Origin: Candidatus Gastranaerophilales bacterium
GTDB taxonomy: Bacteria > Cyanobacteriota > Vampirovibrionia > Gastranaerophilales > UBA9971
Length of the DNA stretch: 35,459 nucleotides
Reading direction: 5' to 3'
Assembly (NCBI GenBank): GCA_028278305.1
Contig: JANQEP010000114.1
Coordinates: 1-35,459, forward strand
Shown: positions 9,120-17,709 of the stretch, piece by piece
Position numbering within the stretch: the stretch's first letter is position 1
Layout of the letters: every line of letters starts with the position of its first letter
Translations under genes and position numbers: made by a program
The notes under the pieces: model-generated
The model's input: the letters and a program-made list of their open reading frames with translations, nothing else
Told to the model about the DNA's origin: nothing
Databases searched by the model: none

Positions 9120-10610
9120 ATGAAGTTTCAAAGAGTATTTTTTTTATTTGTTATCTTATACCTTTTTTATACTGCTTTAGTGCTGACAAACGGTTATTTA
9201 CCGGACTTTTTTGAACATATCAACAAGGGAAGCGTTCTTTACGCAAACGTATGGGAACATTTTAAAGAAGGTAATTTCTTTGTAGATAAAAGATTTGCCT
9301 GTGAAGAATATTTTGTACTTGACAACGGCAAATTTACAGTTTACTACGGGTTTTTCCCGGCTTTTATCAGGGGGGTTTGCAGCCTGTTTGTTGAAGACAT
9401 ATACAGCCGGAATTTTAATAACTTCTCAATTCTCTTAGCCCTTGGTGTTGCAATTTTCTTTTTATATAGAACCTTTTTAAAACTGGACTTATTTAAGGCA
9501 AAAACACGTTTTTTCAGTGTAATGTTTTTTACAGCGCTGTTTCTGGCAAGCCCGGTTTCTTACATTACGGCATGGGGCTGGTTATATAATGAACCGATAA
9601 TCTGGGGATTTGCCTGGTCAGTGGGTTATATTTCCATTTTTTTCCTGTGGGTGTTTAAACCTGAAAATGAAATAAACATAAAAAATGGGGGATTAATGGG
9701 ATTTTGCGCGTCAATGGCGGTTTTATCAAGGGTAATTGATGCGATAGTACCGGTTTTATCAATTACTTTTTTGATTATAAAGGCAATTTTTGATTTTTAT
9801 TTAAAAAAAGACAAAAAACAACTCAGGGCGCTTTCCGCAGGAATCCTGATATGCATTGTTTTTGGATGTTTTACCATGAAAATCAATGCGGATAAATGGG
9901 GAAATCCCTTTAAGTTTCAGCAGTTTGAAAAAAATATCCAGGTAATAGAAAACGCTGAAAGATTAAAAGGGATTCAAAAAGAAGGTATCTATAACTTAAA
10001 GAGGCTGCCTGCTTCTTTTTTATATTATTTTGTCCCATCAGGGGAAAATTTCAAGGCTAAATTTCCCTTTATTGATGTTGACAGGGAGGTATCAATAATA
10101 AAAAACCGCCCTTATTATGATTTAATAATGACTTGCAGGGTTCCTTTAACTTTAAGCTCACTTTTTTTAATAATTTTTGGTTTATTAGGAATTTATAAAT
10201 ATTTAAAATTCGATAAAAAAGAAAAATTTTATCTTTTACCCCTTATACTGGCTGGAATATTACAATACCTGACACTGCTAATCTATGGTGGAGTGGCTCT
10301 CAGGTATTCAGCGGGATTTATTTTTCTTTTGGTCATATTTAATTTAATTTTTTTGGTTTCAGAATCCAGGAAGCCCGGGCTTTTTGAAAAATCAAAATTT
10401 TTATATTCAGCATTCATGGTTTTGTTGGTATGTGTATACATTAATTTTTTCACCATGCTTGCTTATAAGCACTACATTTGGGATATTTCACCCGGCATAC
10501 GGAACTTTATAGGGAGAATTATAAACTATACCCCGGATGAGAATCATTTGTTGTTAATAAAAAACAATACTGAATATAAGAAATTCTCTATTAGTGGTCT
10601 GAAAAAATAA
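9120..10610 (+). CDS. Polytopic membrane protein, possible GT-C-type glycosyltransferase
   Basis: A 496-aa protein with roughly ten or more hydrophobic segments and Lys/Arg-rich short loops. After the first segment, a long loop (about 25-90) is rich in acidic and aromatic residues (PDFFEHINKG, VWEHFKEG). That layout is seen in GT-C enzymes such as polyprenol-phosphate-sugar transferases, where the first outer loop carries the catalytic acid. I recognise no decisive motif, so GT-C is a suggestion only. A conserved membrane protein of unknown function is the safe reading. The start is ATG 9120 with no evident ribosome site. The gene stands alone. Confidence 0.6.
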   Translation: MKFQRVFFLFVILYLFYTALVLTNGYLPDFFEHINKGSVLYANVWEHFKEGNFFVDKRFACEEYFVLDNGKFTVYYGFFPAFIRGVCSLFVEDIYSRNFNNFSILLALGVAIFFLYRTFLKLDLFKAKTRFFSVMFFTALFLASPVSYITAWGWLYNEPIIWGFAWSVGYISIFFLWVFKPENEINIKNGGLMGFCASMAVLSRVIDAIVPVLSITFLIIKAIFDFYLKKDKKQLRALSAGILICIVFGCFTMKINADKWGNPFKFQQFEKNIQVIENAERLKGIQKEGIYNLKRLPASFLYYFVPSGENFKAKFPFIDVDREVSIIKNRPYYDLIMTCRVPLTLSSLFLIIFGLLGIYKYLKFDKKEKFYLLPLILAGILQYLTLLIYGGVALRYSAGFIFLLVIFNLIFLVSESRKPGLFEKSKFLYSAFMVLLVCVYINFFTMLAYKHYIWDISPGIRNFIGRIINYTPDENHLLLIKNNTEYKKFSISGLKK

Positions 10611-10739
10611 ACGTTAATTGCAAATTATTATATATGCTTCTGTATTTTTAACCAGACAGACTAACCGGTTGTAGCATAAAATCCAGGGCTTAAACAAATT
10701 AAAATAGGGTTATTTATTACTAAAAAAAAGGGGGGGAAT

Positions 10740-11351
10740 ATGCAAGGGGGAGAATCTAGCTGCTTATTCAAAAGTTTTTTAAAACTGTATGTTATAGCGG
10801 GATTATTTCTTTTATCCTCTGGTTCATCAGCCGTGACCGTGAACTCTTTTGAGCTTAGAAGCCTTAAAAATGGCGATGTAATTCAAAAATCAATACAGGG
10901 AAAGGCTTTGACTTCTTCAAAGAGTATTAAAGGCTCTGAGAGTAAAATTTTAATTAACGCGTCCACTGAGAGAGTATGGAATATTCTCGATAAAAAAGAA
11001 AATCTGCCCAGGATCATCCGCCAGATTCAAGAAGCTCAGGTGATTGAAGACAACGGGAGCAGCCAGAAAGTCAAGACTTCCATTAAACTATGCAGGTTTT
11101 TACCGAAATTTGATTATATCCTCAGTTTTGACAGAAGTGAGAAATACAGAAGGATGAAATTCAAAAAAACTGAGGGATGTTTTAAAGACCTCTACGGTTA
11201 TTTTGAATTTATACCATGTGGAAATGATACTATTTTAGGCTACAGGATTTATTCAGACCCCGGGTTTTACATTCCTGAATGTATAACTAAAGGCTTAAAA
11301 AAAGATGCAAAAAAGATAATGATCGCCATAAAAAATGAAGCTGAGAAATAA
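10740..11351 (+). CDS. Exported SRPBCC/START-like protein
   Basis: A 203-aa protein with an N-terminal hydrophobic export segment (about 12-32, LYVIAGLFLLSSGSSA). The body, from about 55 on, reads like a polyketide-cyclase/SRPBCC fold: ILINASTERVWNILDKKENL at the start, a central run of beta strands, and a C-terminal amphipathic helix (KKDAKKIMIAIKNEAEK). These folds bind hydrophobic ligands in a deep pocket; no ligand can be inferred. The ATG at 10740 follows a run of seven G that serves as the ribosome site; a second G-run lies just inside the gene. It is convergent with the transglutaminase gene and separated from it by repeats. Confidence 0.7.
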   Translation: MQGGESSCLFKSFLKLYVIAGLFLLSSGSSAVTVNSFELRSLKNGDVIQKSIQGKALTSSKSIKGSESKILINASTERVWNILDKKENLPRIIRQIQEAQVIEDNGSSQKVKTSIKLCRFLPKFDYILSFDRSEKYRRMKFKKTEGCFKDLYGYFEFIPCGNDTILGYRIYSDPGFYIPECITKGLKKDAKKIMIAIKNEAEK

Positions 11352-11362
11352 CTGAAGTGGTA

Positions 11363-11416
11363 TAAGGAGTAAAGAATAAAAACTTACGCAGTTTAAAACT
11401 TTTTATTATTTCCTTA
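11363..11416 (-). repeat. 54-bp hairpin repeat, inverted copy
   Basis: On the minus strand this closely matches the copies at 26458, 28917 and 30328. The two arms (TAAGGAGTAAAGAATAAAAA and TTTTTATTATTTCCTTA) can pair imperfectly. It lies between convergent genes. Confidence 0.75.
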
Positions 11417-11433
11417 GTCATATCCTTGCTTTT

Positions 11434-11507
11434 GGCTAATTGGCGACTCGAGTTATTTAGCAGTTCGGGTTAATTACATATATGCAATTAGCGATCCGCG
11501 TTATTTA
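11434..11507 (+). repeat. Cluster of GCGAYYCGNGTTA-type dispersed repeats
   Basis: Three related units lie in a row: GGCGACTCGAGTTATTTA (11441-11458), CAGTTCGGGTTAATTA (11461-11476) and AGCGATCCGCGTTATTTA (11490-11507). The first 23 bases, 11434-11456, are the exact inverse of 6591-6613. The third unit shares ATATGCAATTAG with the copy at 31587. Confidence 0.6.
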
Positions 11508-11526
11508 AACCGTATTTGAAGCTAAA

Positions 11527-12342
11527 TTAAACAGAAAACTTTTTAATTTTAATTAAATAATCCATCTTTGATTTTGCAATATTACTTCTGTAATTACCTC
11601 TGACCGGGATTACCCTCAAAGGATTACAAGAAGCCGCAACAGGTATATGCAGGTCTGAAACCGCCAGTCCGTTAACCGGGTCATAACCCCTCCAGCCTCC
11701 CCCGGGAATATAAACCTCTGCCCAGGCATGCAGGTGTGTTTTATCCTCACTTTCCTCATCCAGAAAATATCCGCTCACAAACCTGGACATTATTCCCTGG
11801 TGTTTACACGCTTCCGTAAACAAAACAGCAAAATCCCTGCAGGCGCCTTTTTTATCCCTGAGGGTTTTTTCAGGTGGCTTTGCAGTACCGTCTTTTCTTA
11901 TTTCATAATCAAAACCACCGCTTATTTTTTCCGCAAGCAGCGCTAAAAATCCAAGAATATCACTATTCGCGCTGTTTCTCAGTTCATCTGAGAAACTTTT
12001 TACAGCCGGGTTGTCCTTTGGATTTTCAGTATACTCATAGGGTAACCTGAGCTTATCGGAATCAACAATAAAATCATAGGGATTATCCCTCAGTGTCTCA
12101 ACTTTGCAGTTAAAATCCATTGTAAAATGATCTGTAAGACCATTAAACCATATTTTTAACCCGCAGTTATCTTCCCGGTCAATGAAAAAGGTTTTATTTG
12201 AAGGCGCGGGACTGATTTCTATATTAAAATCCAGCAGTCTTTGAGTTAAATCATTGCGGGGAAAAATTTTAACCTCATTTGATTCCAGGAATACAGGCTC
12301 TGTATACTCATATTTGATTTTGTAATCTACTTCAATCAGCAT
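11527..12342 (-). CDS. Transglutaminase-like cysteine protease-fold protein
   Basis: A 271-aa transglutaminase-superfamily protein with the bacterial N-terminal beta domain (about 1-100) and a catalytic core with the triad Cys168 (KKGACRD), His205 (HLHAWAE) and Asp221 (GYDPVNG). No signal peptide, so it is cytosolic. Members of this subfamily are recurrently encoded with circularly permuted ATP-grasp, alpha-E and Anbu genes, and are proposed to hydrolyse or rearrange peptide/amide bonds made by the ligase. Its ATG overlaps the end of the Anbu gene by seven bases, so it is translationally coupled as the last gene of the operon. The substrate is unknown. Confidence 0.93.
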   Translation of the reverse strand: MLIEVDYKIKYEYTEPVFLESNEVKIFPRNDLTQRLLDFNIEISPAPSNKTFFIDREDNCGLKIWFNGLTDHFTMDFNCKVETLRDNPYDFIVDSDKLRLPYEYTENPKDNPAVKSFSDELRNSANSDILGFLALLAEKISGGFDYEIRKDGTAKPPEKTLRDKKGACRDFAVLFTEACKHQGIMSRFVSGYFLDEESEDKTHLHAWAEVYIPGGGWRGYDPVNGLAVSDLHIPVAASCNPLRVIPVRGNYRSNIAKSKMDYLIKIKKFSV

Positions 12343-13064
12343 TGCAGCCTGTCTATTATGCTATCTAACTCAATTGAAGGGATTTCATCAACGGATTTTC
12401 TCAGTCTGTCCTGCCACCAGCCGGAAAGTTCCTTAATATCATCTTTAAAGATTCTGAATTCCCTTATTTCGTAACTATTTCGGGGGCAAATGATTACATC
12501 CATAGGATAATCCACGTCTGTTGTGCTGATTCTGGTTGAATCAAAAGCAAGAATGCCTACTTTTAAAGCGTACGAAAGCTTATCTTTGTATGTTAAGGTC
12601 CTGTCTAAAACGGGTTTTCCGTAACCGGTGGCTCCGATTATCTGGTAAGGTGTTCCATGCGTAACTTCAATCCAGTTTCCCTGCGGGTAAATAAGAAAAA
12701 GCTTATGCTCTTCATCGTTCTGAAGCTGTCCCCCGACAATACAATGAATATCAAAACCAATCCCGCTCTCTTCCAGGTGTTCCTTATCTTCTTTATAAAC
12801 CCTTCTTATCTGCTTGCCAAAAGAGTTTATAGCTTTATAGAGCTTGTCAAATGATTCATCTTCCTCTTCAAGCGTTTCATTAAAATACGTTATAGCTTTA
12901 TCCCTTAATGATCTCAGCCCTGATGTCATAATAAACATCGAGTGGTTCTGTCTTTGAAAGACCGTTACTTTTCTGGAACTTGTACATTCCCTGCCTGAAG
13001 TTATCAGGGTGTCTGAAATCCCTAAAATTCCCTCTTCTACCTTAATTCCCAAACAAAAAGTCAT
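12336..13064 (-). CDS. Anbu-type proteasome-like peptidase
   Basis: A 242-aa Ntn-hydrolase of the Anbu (ancestral beta subunit) group. The start MTFCLGIKVEEGILGISDTL fits the family: removal of Met1 would expose Thr2 as the N-terminal nucleophile. The beta-sandwich pattern and the FDSTRISTTDVDYP stretch near 180-195 are also typical. No ATPase partner (HslU, ClpX) is in the window. Anbu genes typically travel with transglutaminase, alpha-E and ATP-grasp genes, exactly as here. The biological substrate of Anbu is unresolved; a peptide made by the neighbouring ligase is a common proposal. The ATG at 13064 is 12 bases past the alpha-E stop. Confidence 0.9.
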   Translation of the reverse strand: MTFCLGIKVEEGILGISDTLITSGRECTSSRKVTVFQRQNHSMFIMTSGLRSLRDKAITYFNETLEEEDESFDKLYKAINSFGKQIRRVYKEDKEHLEESGIGFDIHCIVGGQLQNDEEHKLFLIYPQGNWIEVTHGTPYQIIGATGYGKPVLDRTLTYKDKLSYALKVGILAFDSTRISTTDVDYPMDVIICPRNSYEIREFRIFKDDIKELSGWWQDRLRKSVDEIPSIELDSIIDRLQC

Positions 13065-13076
13065 ATATTTCCCCTT

Positions 13077-14042
13077 TTATTGCTGCGTTAATTGGATTTC
13101 GCCCATATCAAAATATTTACGGGAAATATCCCGGTTTACTTTTATAAGCTTTAACTGAAATGAATCAATAAATTCATGTAGCCCTGTTTTAACTATGGTA
13201 TCTATATCGCTAAAAGCCAGCTCTGAATTTAATGCCCCGAGAGACTGTTCGGCTTTATTTACGTATGTATCCGTGGAACTGGCAGAAATGGCATGAAGAC
13301 ACTGGTTTGCCCTGTGAAGGCAGAAATTGATTGATCTTGGAAATTCTTTATCCAGGATCAAAAATTCAAGAATTTTATCCGGTCTGATTAATTTATATTT
13401 TTTTGTATACATCTCAAAGCCGCTTGCGGATTTTAAAATGGCTGCCCATTGCAAAATATCGTAGTTTGAGCCGACAGATGCAGATGAGGGTAAAATGTGA
13501 AAGTATTTAACATCAATAATTCGGGAAGTCTGGTCCGCACACTCTAACATCTTACCCAGCCTGCCGAAATGCCAGCTCTCTCCCCTGGAAAGCGTTGATT
13601 CCTGTATTCCGGAGAATATATGGCAGTTTATTTTAACTTCTTCGAGAAAATCGTGTATGTTATCAATATTTAATTTTTTTCCGGCAATTTTTTTTGCGAA
13701 CATATAAAATTTGTTTATTTGCTCCCACATCTCAATATTAATAATTTCCCTTACTGTTGTGGCGTTTTCCCGCGCCATTGAAAGGCAGTTTATTATTGAG
13801 CTCGGATATTGAGTGTCAAAGAGCAGGAAGTTTATAACATTTTCCCTGGTTGCCTCACCGTATTTCCCGAAAAAATACTCCTTGCTCCCGCTGATTAAAA
13901 CCAGGGGTTCCCATTGCTCGTTTTTGCTTACGTCTGAATCAAGAATAAAATTCAGGTTTACGTCAATAATCCTTGCTATATTCTCAGCACGCTCAACGTA
14001 TCTGTTTAGCCAGTATAAAAAATTTGCTACTCTGCTCAGCAT
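13077..14042 (-). CDS. Alpha-E domain protein
   Basis: A 321-aa all-helical protein of the alpha-E family. The hallmark start MLSRVANFLYWLNRYVERAE is present, followed by repeated helices with conserved Glu and Arg residues. No enzyme activity is established for this family; it accompanies circularly permuted ATP-grasp proteins and is sometimes fused to them, so a scaffold or accessory role in the ligase is likely. One base separates its ATG from the stop of the ATP-grasp gene, and the GGAG ribosome site lies inside that gene's last codons, so the two are coupled. Confidence 0.93.
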   Translation of the reverse strand: MLSRVANFLYWLNRYVERAENIARIIDVNLNFILDSDVSKNEQWEPLVLISGSKEYFFGKYGEATRENVINFLLFDTQYPSSIINCLSMARENATTVREIINIEMWEQINKFYMFAKKIAGKKLNIDNIHDFLEEVKINCHIFSGIQESTLSRGESWHFGRLGKMLECADQTSRIIDVKYFHILPSSASVGSNYDILQWAAILKSASGFEMYTKKYKLIRPDKILEFLILDKEFPRSINFCLHRANQCLHAISASSTDTYVNKAEQSLGALNSELAFSDIDTIVKTGLHEFIDSFQLKLIKVNRDISRKYFDMGEIQLTQQ

Positions 14043-14043
14043 A

Positions 14044-15495
14044 TTATTCTCCGATTTTTGGGCTGTCAGAGAGGACCCAGGTATCTTTGCTTCCTCCTCC
14101 CTGAGATGAGTTTACCACAAGGGAATTTTTCTTAAACGCAACTCTTGTTAATCCCCCGGGAATAACTTTAACGTCTTCCCCGTAAATAATATAAGGTCTT
14201 AAGTCCACATGACGTCCTTCAAGGCTTTTCCTGCTCATAATAGGAACTCTTGAAAGCTTTATGGTAGGCTGGGCAATGTATTTTCTGGGATTTGCCCTGA
14301 GTTTTTCCGTAAATTCTTTTTGCTGTCTTTTAGTTGACTTCGGACCGATGAGCATGCCGTACCCGCCGGCTCCATCAACGGTTTTAACAACTAATTTTTC
14401 AATATTACTTATTACATACTCCAGGTGTTTCGGGTTTGAGCAGATATAAGTCGGAACGTTAGGAATAATCGGGTCTTCATTAAGATAATATTTAATTATA
14501 TCCGGGACATAGCTATAAATTGCCTTATCATCGGCTATGCCTGTTCCGGGCGCGTTGGCAAGCGCGATATTACCTGCCTTATAAGCGTCAATAAGACCGG
14601 GAACTCCCAATAGCGAATCATGCCTGAAAAATTTCGGATCAAGAAAATCATCGTCAATTCTTCTATATAAAACATCCACTCTCTGTAAGCCTTTTGTGGT
14701 TTTCATAAACACAAAATTATTCTCAACAGTAAGATCCCTGCCTTCTACAAGTTCTACACCCATTTGCCTGGCTAAAAAAGAATGTTCAAAATATGCCGAA
14801 TTGTAAACCCCCGGCGTTAAAAGACATACCGTGGATGATTCAGGGTTTTTATTGGAGATATATTTAAGCATATTAAAAAGATGGACGGGGTAATCTTCAA
14901 CAGGTCTTACTTTCAGGGATTCGAAGAGCAGGGGAAAGGTTTTCTTGGTTATCTGCCTGCTTTCAAGCACGTATGATATGCCGGAAGGGCATCTTAAATT
15001 ATCTTCGAGCACATAAAACTGACCTTTTTCATCTCTTATCAGGTCTGTACCCGTTATATGGCACCAGATATTCTTCGGCGGTTTTACCTCATTGCATACG
15101 GGTCTGTAGGCATTGGAAGACAGAATAATTTCCTCGGGGATAACCCTGTCTTTAATTATATTTTTTTTGCTGTAAATATCATTAATAAATAAATTAAGCG
15201 CGATTATTCTTTGTTTAAGACCTTTTTCAAGGCAATCCCACTCTGAGCCGCTGATAACCCTCGGGATGATATCAAAAGGAAATACTTTTTCCCGGCCTTC
15301 TTTTGAGCTGTATACGTTAAAAGTTATTCCGAGGTTTAAGAAAGCTTTTTCCGCTGCTTTCTGGCGGCTTAAAAGTTCTCCTTTTGCAAGCCGGTTGATT
15401 TTATCAACAACAAGTTTAACGGGTTCCCTGCAGATATTACTATCTATAAAGTATTCGTCATAAAAGTTTTCAATTTTATAGTTGCTGAATTTCAA
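14044..15495 (-). CDS. Circularly permuted ATP-grasp protein (putative peptide/amide ligase)
   Basis: A 483-aa CP-ATP-grasp protein, first gene of the operon. Recognisable stretches include VLEDNLRCPSGISYVLESRQ (about 165-185), a YRRIDDDFLDP segment (about 278-288), the nucleotide-binding VVKTVDGAGGYGMLIGP (about 372-388) and the ending LVVNSSQGGGSKDTWVL. Family members are predicted to form amide bonds using ATP; the substrate is unknown. No ATG is available: the frame opens only at TTG 15495, which has AAGAGAG five bases upstream and is accepted as the start. A -10-like TATAAT lies about 22 bases upstream, so the leader is short. Confidence 0.92.
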   Translation of the reverse strand: MKFSNYKIENFYDEYFIDSNICREPVKLVVDKINRLAKGELLSRQKAAEKAFLNLGITFNVYSSKEGREKVFPFDIIPRVISGSEWDCLEKGLKQRIIALNLFINDIYSKKNIIKDRVIPEEIILSSNAYRPVCNEVKPPKNIWCHITGTDLIRDEKGQFYVLEDNLRCPSGISYVLESRQITKKTFPLLFESLKVRPVEDYPVHLFNMLKYISNKNPESSTVCLLTPGVYNSAYFEHSFLARQMGVELVEGRDLTVENNFVFMKTTKGLQRVDVLYRRIDDDFLDPKFFRHDSLLGVPGLIDAYKAGNIALANAPGTGIADDKAIYSYVPDIIKYYLNEDPIIPNVPTYICSNPKHLEYVISNIEKLVVKTVDGAGGYGMLIGPKSTKRQQKEFTEKLRANPRKYIAQPTIKLSRVPIMSRKSLEGRHVDLRPYIIYGEDVKVIPGGLTRVAFKKNSLVVNSSQGGGSKDTWVLSDSPKIGE

Positions 15496-15516
15496 GGAGG
15501 CTCTCTTGTCTAAAAC

Positions 15517-15522
15517 ATTATA
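15517..15522 (-). promoter_or_regulatory. -10 box for the ATP-grasp/alpha-E/Anbu/transglutaminase operon
   Basis: TATAAT on the minus strand, 21 bases before the TTG start. The -35 region is poor (AT-rich). Position and the lack of any other upstream site support it. Confidence 0.4.
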
Positions 15523-15549
15523 AATTACTTATATAATAACTAATAGTAA

Positions 15550-15632
15550 GTTATTTAGCAATTCGAACTGTTTTGTAAATATAGATTTTGAGAAAATTTT
15601 AAAAAATACAGTCTGTGATTCGAGTTAATTAA
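15550..15632 (+). repeat. Two partial copies of the GCGAYYCGNGTTA repeat family
   Basis: GTTATTTAGCAATTCGAACT (15550-15569) resembles 11452-11471, and GTGATTCGAGTTAATTA (15615-15631) resembles the core of the other copies. They lie between the ATP-grasp gene and the end of rpsI. Confidence 0.5.
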
Positions 15633-16024
15633 CGTTTTGAGAACTGGAATCTTTTTCTTGCTCTTTTTTGACCGTATTTTTTACGCTCTTTAACACGCGG
15701 GTCCCTGGTTAAAAGTCCTTCTGAGCGAAGTACGGCTTTGTCTTCATCCCCCATTGGCGCAAGCGCTCTTGATATACCGTGTCTTATAGCTTCCGCCTGG
15801 GCGCTGATACCCCCGCCGTATACTTTAGCTCTTATATCAAAATTATTTTCTTTTTTAGTAAGTACAATAGGCTGGAAAATTTTCATTTCAAGTGCAGGTA
15901 AGTTTCCGAAGTAATCCTTAGCGGTTCTGTTGTTTATAATTAATTTCCCTTTACCGGGAACGAGCCTTACTCTGGCGATAGCGCACTTTCTGCGTCCTGT
16001 GCCTGTATATTCTTTTTTTGTCAT
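15629..16024 (-). CDS. rpsI: Ribosomal protein S9
   Basis: Small-subunit ribosomal protein uS9, 131 aa, full length. Family marks include GRRKCAIARVRL near the N-terminus, GGGISAQAEAIRHGISRAL in the middle, and the basic C-terminal tail KRARKRFQFSKR that reaches the P-site tRNA in the ribosome. The ATG overlaps the rplM stop by one base (TAATG), with a strong GGAGGT site 12-17 bases upstream, so translation is coupled to L13, its usual partner. Confidence 0.98.
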   Translation of the reverse strand: MTKKEYTGTGRRKCAIARVRLVPGKGKLIINNRTAKDYFGNLPALEMKIFQPIVLTKKENNFDIRAKVYGGGISAQAEAIRHGISRALAPMGDEDKAVLRSEGLLTRDPRVKERKKYGQKRARKRFQFSKR

Positions 16025-16470
16025 TACTTAATTACCTCCAGGTCCTTCCATTCAACGGGCTGTTGTGCTTCATGAGGATGCTCTGAGCCTGCATAAACTT
16101 TAAGTTTCTTAAACTGCTGAGCCCCCAGAGTATTATGAGGGAGCATTCCTTTTACAGCTTTTTCCATGGCTCTTGTCGGGAATTTCTGCATCATTTCCCT
16201 GAAACTGATTGTCTTTAAACCGCCCTGATAGCCGGAGTGAGAATAGTAAAATTTATCTGTTTCTTTTTTTCCGGTTACTTTGACTTTATCTGCGTTAACA
16301 ATGATTACAAAATCACCTGTGTCAATATGCGGGGTATATTCAGGTTTATGCTTTCCGCGCAGTAAGTTTGCCGTAAGAGATGCAAGCCTTCCGAGTTCTT
16401 TATTTTCAGCATCTATAAGATACCATTTTCTCTCGACTTCATGAGGCTTTGCAGAGTAGGTTTTGTTCAT
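16024..16470 (-). CDS. rplM: Ribosomal protein L13
   Basis: Large-subunit protein uL13, 148 aa. Typical features: [16 protein letters not shown] start region, [19 protein letters not shown], and [20 protein letters not shown] near the end. The ATG lies inside the 3' end of truA (32-base overlap), with a GGAGGC site within truA. The truA-rplM-rpsI order is a conserved block in cyanobacteria and Bacillus-like firmicutes. Confidence 0.98.
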   Translation of the reverse strand: MNKTYSAKPHEVERKWYLIDAENKELGRLASLTANLLRGKHKPEYTPHIDTGDFVIIVNADKVKVTGKKETDKFYYSHSGYQGGLKTISFREMMQKFPTRAMEKAVKGMLPHNTLGAQQFKKLKVYAGSEHPHEAQQPVEWKDLEVIK

Positions 16471-17269
16471 TTGTTGCCTCCATACGCATTAATTCATTAA
16501 GATTATATTTTTCGTCATAACCGACTCCCATTAAGGTTAAACCCCCGGGATCAGCTGTGGGACCCGCGGCTTTCCTGTCTTTTGCCTGCAGGATTTCGAG
16601 CATTTTTTCTGCTTCATATGAGCCCCGACCAATTTCTGTTAAAGTGCCCACTATTATTCTAACCATATTATATAAAAAACGATTTGCAATCAAATCTATA
16701 TAAATAATATCAGAAATTTTTCTGCAACGCGCGTACAAAAGGCTGCATTCCTTTGCAGGGTTATCGGAATTTGTTTTTTTAAAGCTCGTAAAATCATGAT
16801 AGCCGATAAGATAGTCCAGTGCTTTTTGCATTTTTTGCAAATCCAGTTTTTCGGGAATATGAGCGCTTATGTTTTTTAGCAAAACAGAGCGGCTCTGTTT
16901 GTTATTGATTATGTAGCGGTACCACCTGTACCTGGCGCTTTTCTGGCTATGAAAGGTTTTATCAACCGGCTTCATCTGTTTCACGCTGATTTCATCAGGA
17001 ATCAGGGCGTTTAGAGAATGAGTAAATCTCTTTATTTCAACTTTATGAGCTAAATCAAAATGCAAAAACTGGCATTTTGCATGAACACCGCTGTCGGTTC
17101 TTCCGCAGAACACGGTTTTTGCTCTCTCTCCGGTTAAAATACCTATTGCCCTTTCGATTTCCGACTGAACCGTTATACAGCCCTCAGCCTGAACCTGGCT
17201 TCCGCAAAAACCGGTCCCAAGATATTCTATTGTCAGGGCGTACCTGGGGTTTTCATTATTTTTCCGCAT
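16439..17269 (-). CDS. truA: tRNA pseudouridine(38-40) synthase
   Basis: Converts uridines 38-40 in the tRNA anticodon arm to pseudouridine. The 276-aa protein has the catalytic motif GRTDSGVHA with Asp59, the early [14 protein letters not shown] segment, and the C-terminal [14 protein letters not shown] motif. The start is ATG 17269. Its last 32 bases overlap rplM, so it leads the truA-rplM-rpsI operon. Confidence 0.96.
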   Translation of the reverse strand: MRKNNENPRYALTIEYLGTGFCGSQVQAEGCITVQSEIERAIGILTGERAKTVFCGRTDSGVHAKCQFLHFDLAHKVEIKRFTHSLNALIPDEISVKQMKPVDKTFHSQKSARYRWYRYIINNKQSRSVLLKNISAHIPEKLDLQKMQKALDYLIGYHDFTSFKKTNSDNPAKECSLLYARCRKISDIIYIDLIANRFLYNMVRIIVGTLTEIGRGSYEAEKMLEILQAKDRKAAGPTADPGGLTLMGVGYDEKYNLNELMRMEATNEQNLLCKAS

Positions 17270-17299
17270 AATTTATTATATCCATAAAAATGGAATTTC

Positions 17300-17351
17300 T
17301 CATAAAAGGTAAAGAATACTTATGAATTTTAAAATTTTTCATAAGTCCTTA
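17300..17351 (-). repeat. Diverged copy of the 54-bp hairpin repeat
   Basis: Related to the copy at 11363 by CATAAAAGGTAAAGAATACTT and a TCCTTAA end. Its centre is a near-perfect hairpin, ACTTATGAA pairing with TTCATAAGT. It lies between a small HTH gene and truA. Confidence 0.5.
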
Positions 17352-17369
17352 AATTAAGCTCTATTTTCA

Positions 17370-17585
17370 TTATCTATTTTTTCTTTTAATAAATATCAAA
17401 TCATAACCCAGAATATCACCGATTAATCTGGCTTCTTCGTATTTCAGGGTTTTTCTGGTTAGTTTTTGGGAAATATTTGACATAGAATATTTCTTACCAG
17501 AAATTTTAGTCATTTCTTCTGCTACTTCTGTCATTGTCCAGTTTGACTGGACTAAAAGCGTTTTTATATCTTCCTTTACACCCAT
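17370..17585 (-). CDS. Small Cro/C1-type helix-turn-helix protein (family copy 1)
   Basis: A 71-aa protein made of little more than an HTH domain. TMTEVAEEMTKI and SMSNISQKLTRK look like HTH helices, followed by a family-typical end LKYEEARLIGDILGYDLIF. It is paralogous to the proteins at 23168 and 31628, which share the IKxLLL start, the LSxxL...T+ region and a closing LGY segment. It resembles short phage-repressor-like HTH proteins of clostridia. It is probably a DNA-binding regulator, perhaps self-regulating. The ATG has AAAGGAG upstream. Divergent from the 58-aa gene at 17710, with 124 bases of shared control region. Confidence 0.75.
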   Translation of the reverse strand: MGVKEDIKTLLVQSNWTMTEVAEEMTKISGKKYSMSNISQKLTRKTLKYEEARLIGDILGYDLIFIKRKNR

Positions 17586-17606
17586 AGTTACTCCTTTTAA
17601 ATCATA

Positions 17607-17635
17607 TTGACATATGTTTTGTACTGGAGTAAATT
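17607..17635 (+). promoter_or_regulatory. Sigma-70-type promoter for the 58-aa gene
   Basis: A perfect TTGACA (17607-17612), 17 bases, then TAAATT (4 of 6). It lies in the divergent region between the HTH gene and the 58-aa gene. The -35 overlaps a CATATG palindrome that could be an operator. Confidence 0.5.
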
Positions 17636-17709
17636 GAATTATTATAAAGCTGGTATATTAATTTTAAAGCTTATGATTTTGTAAAAAAACTTAGTAACAA
17701 GGAGTAGCC

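Noticed and set aside
11527-13064. HslVU-type proteasome
   Set aside because: The peptidase has Anbu features and neighbours, and there is no hslU-like ATPase gene in the window.
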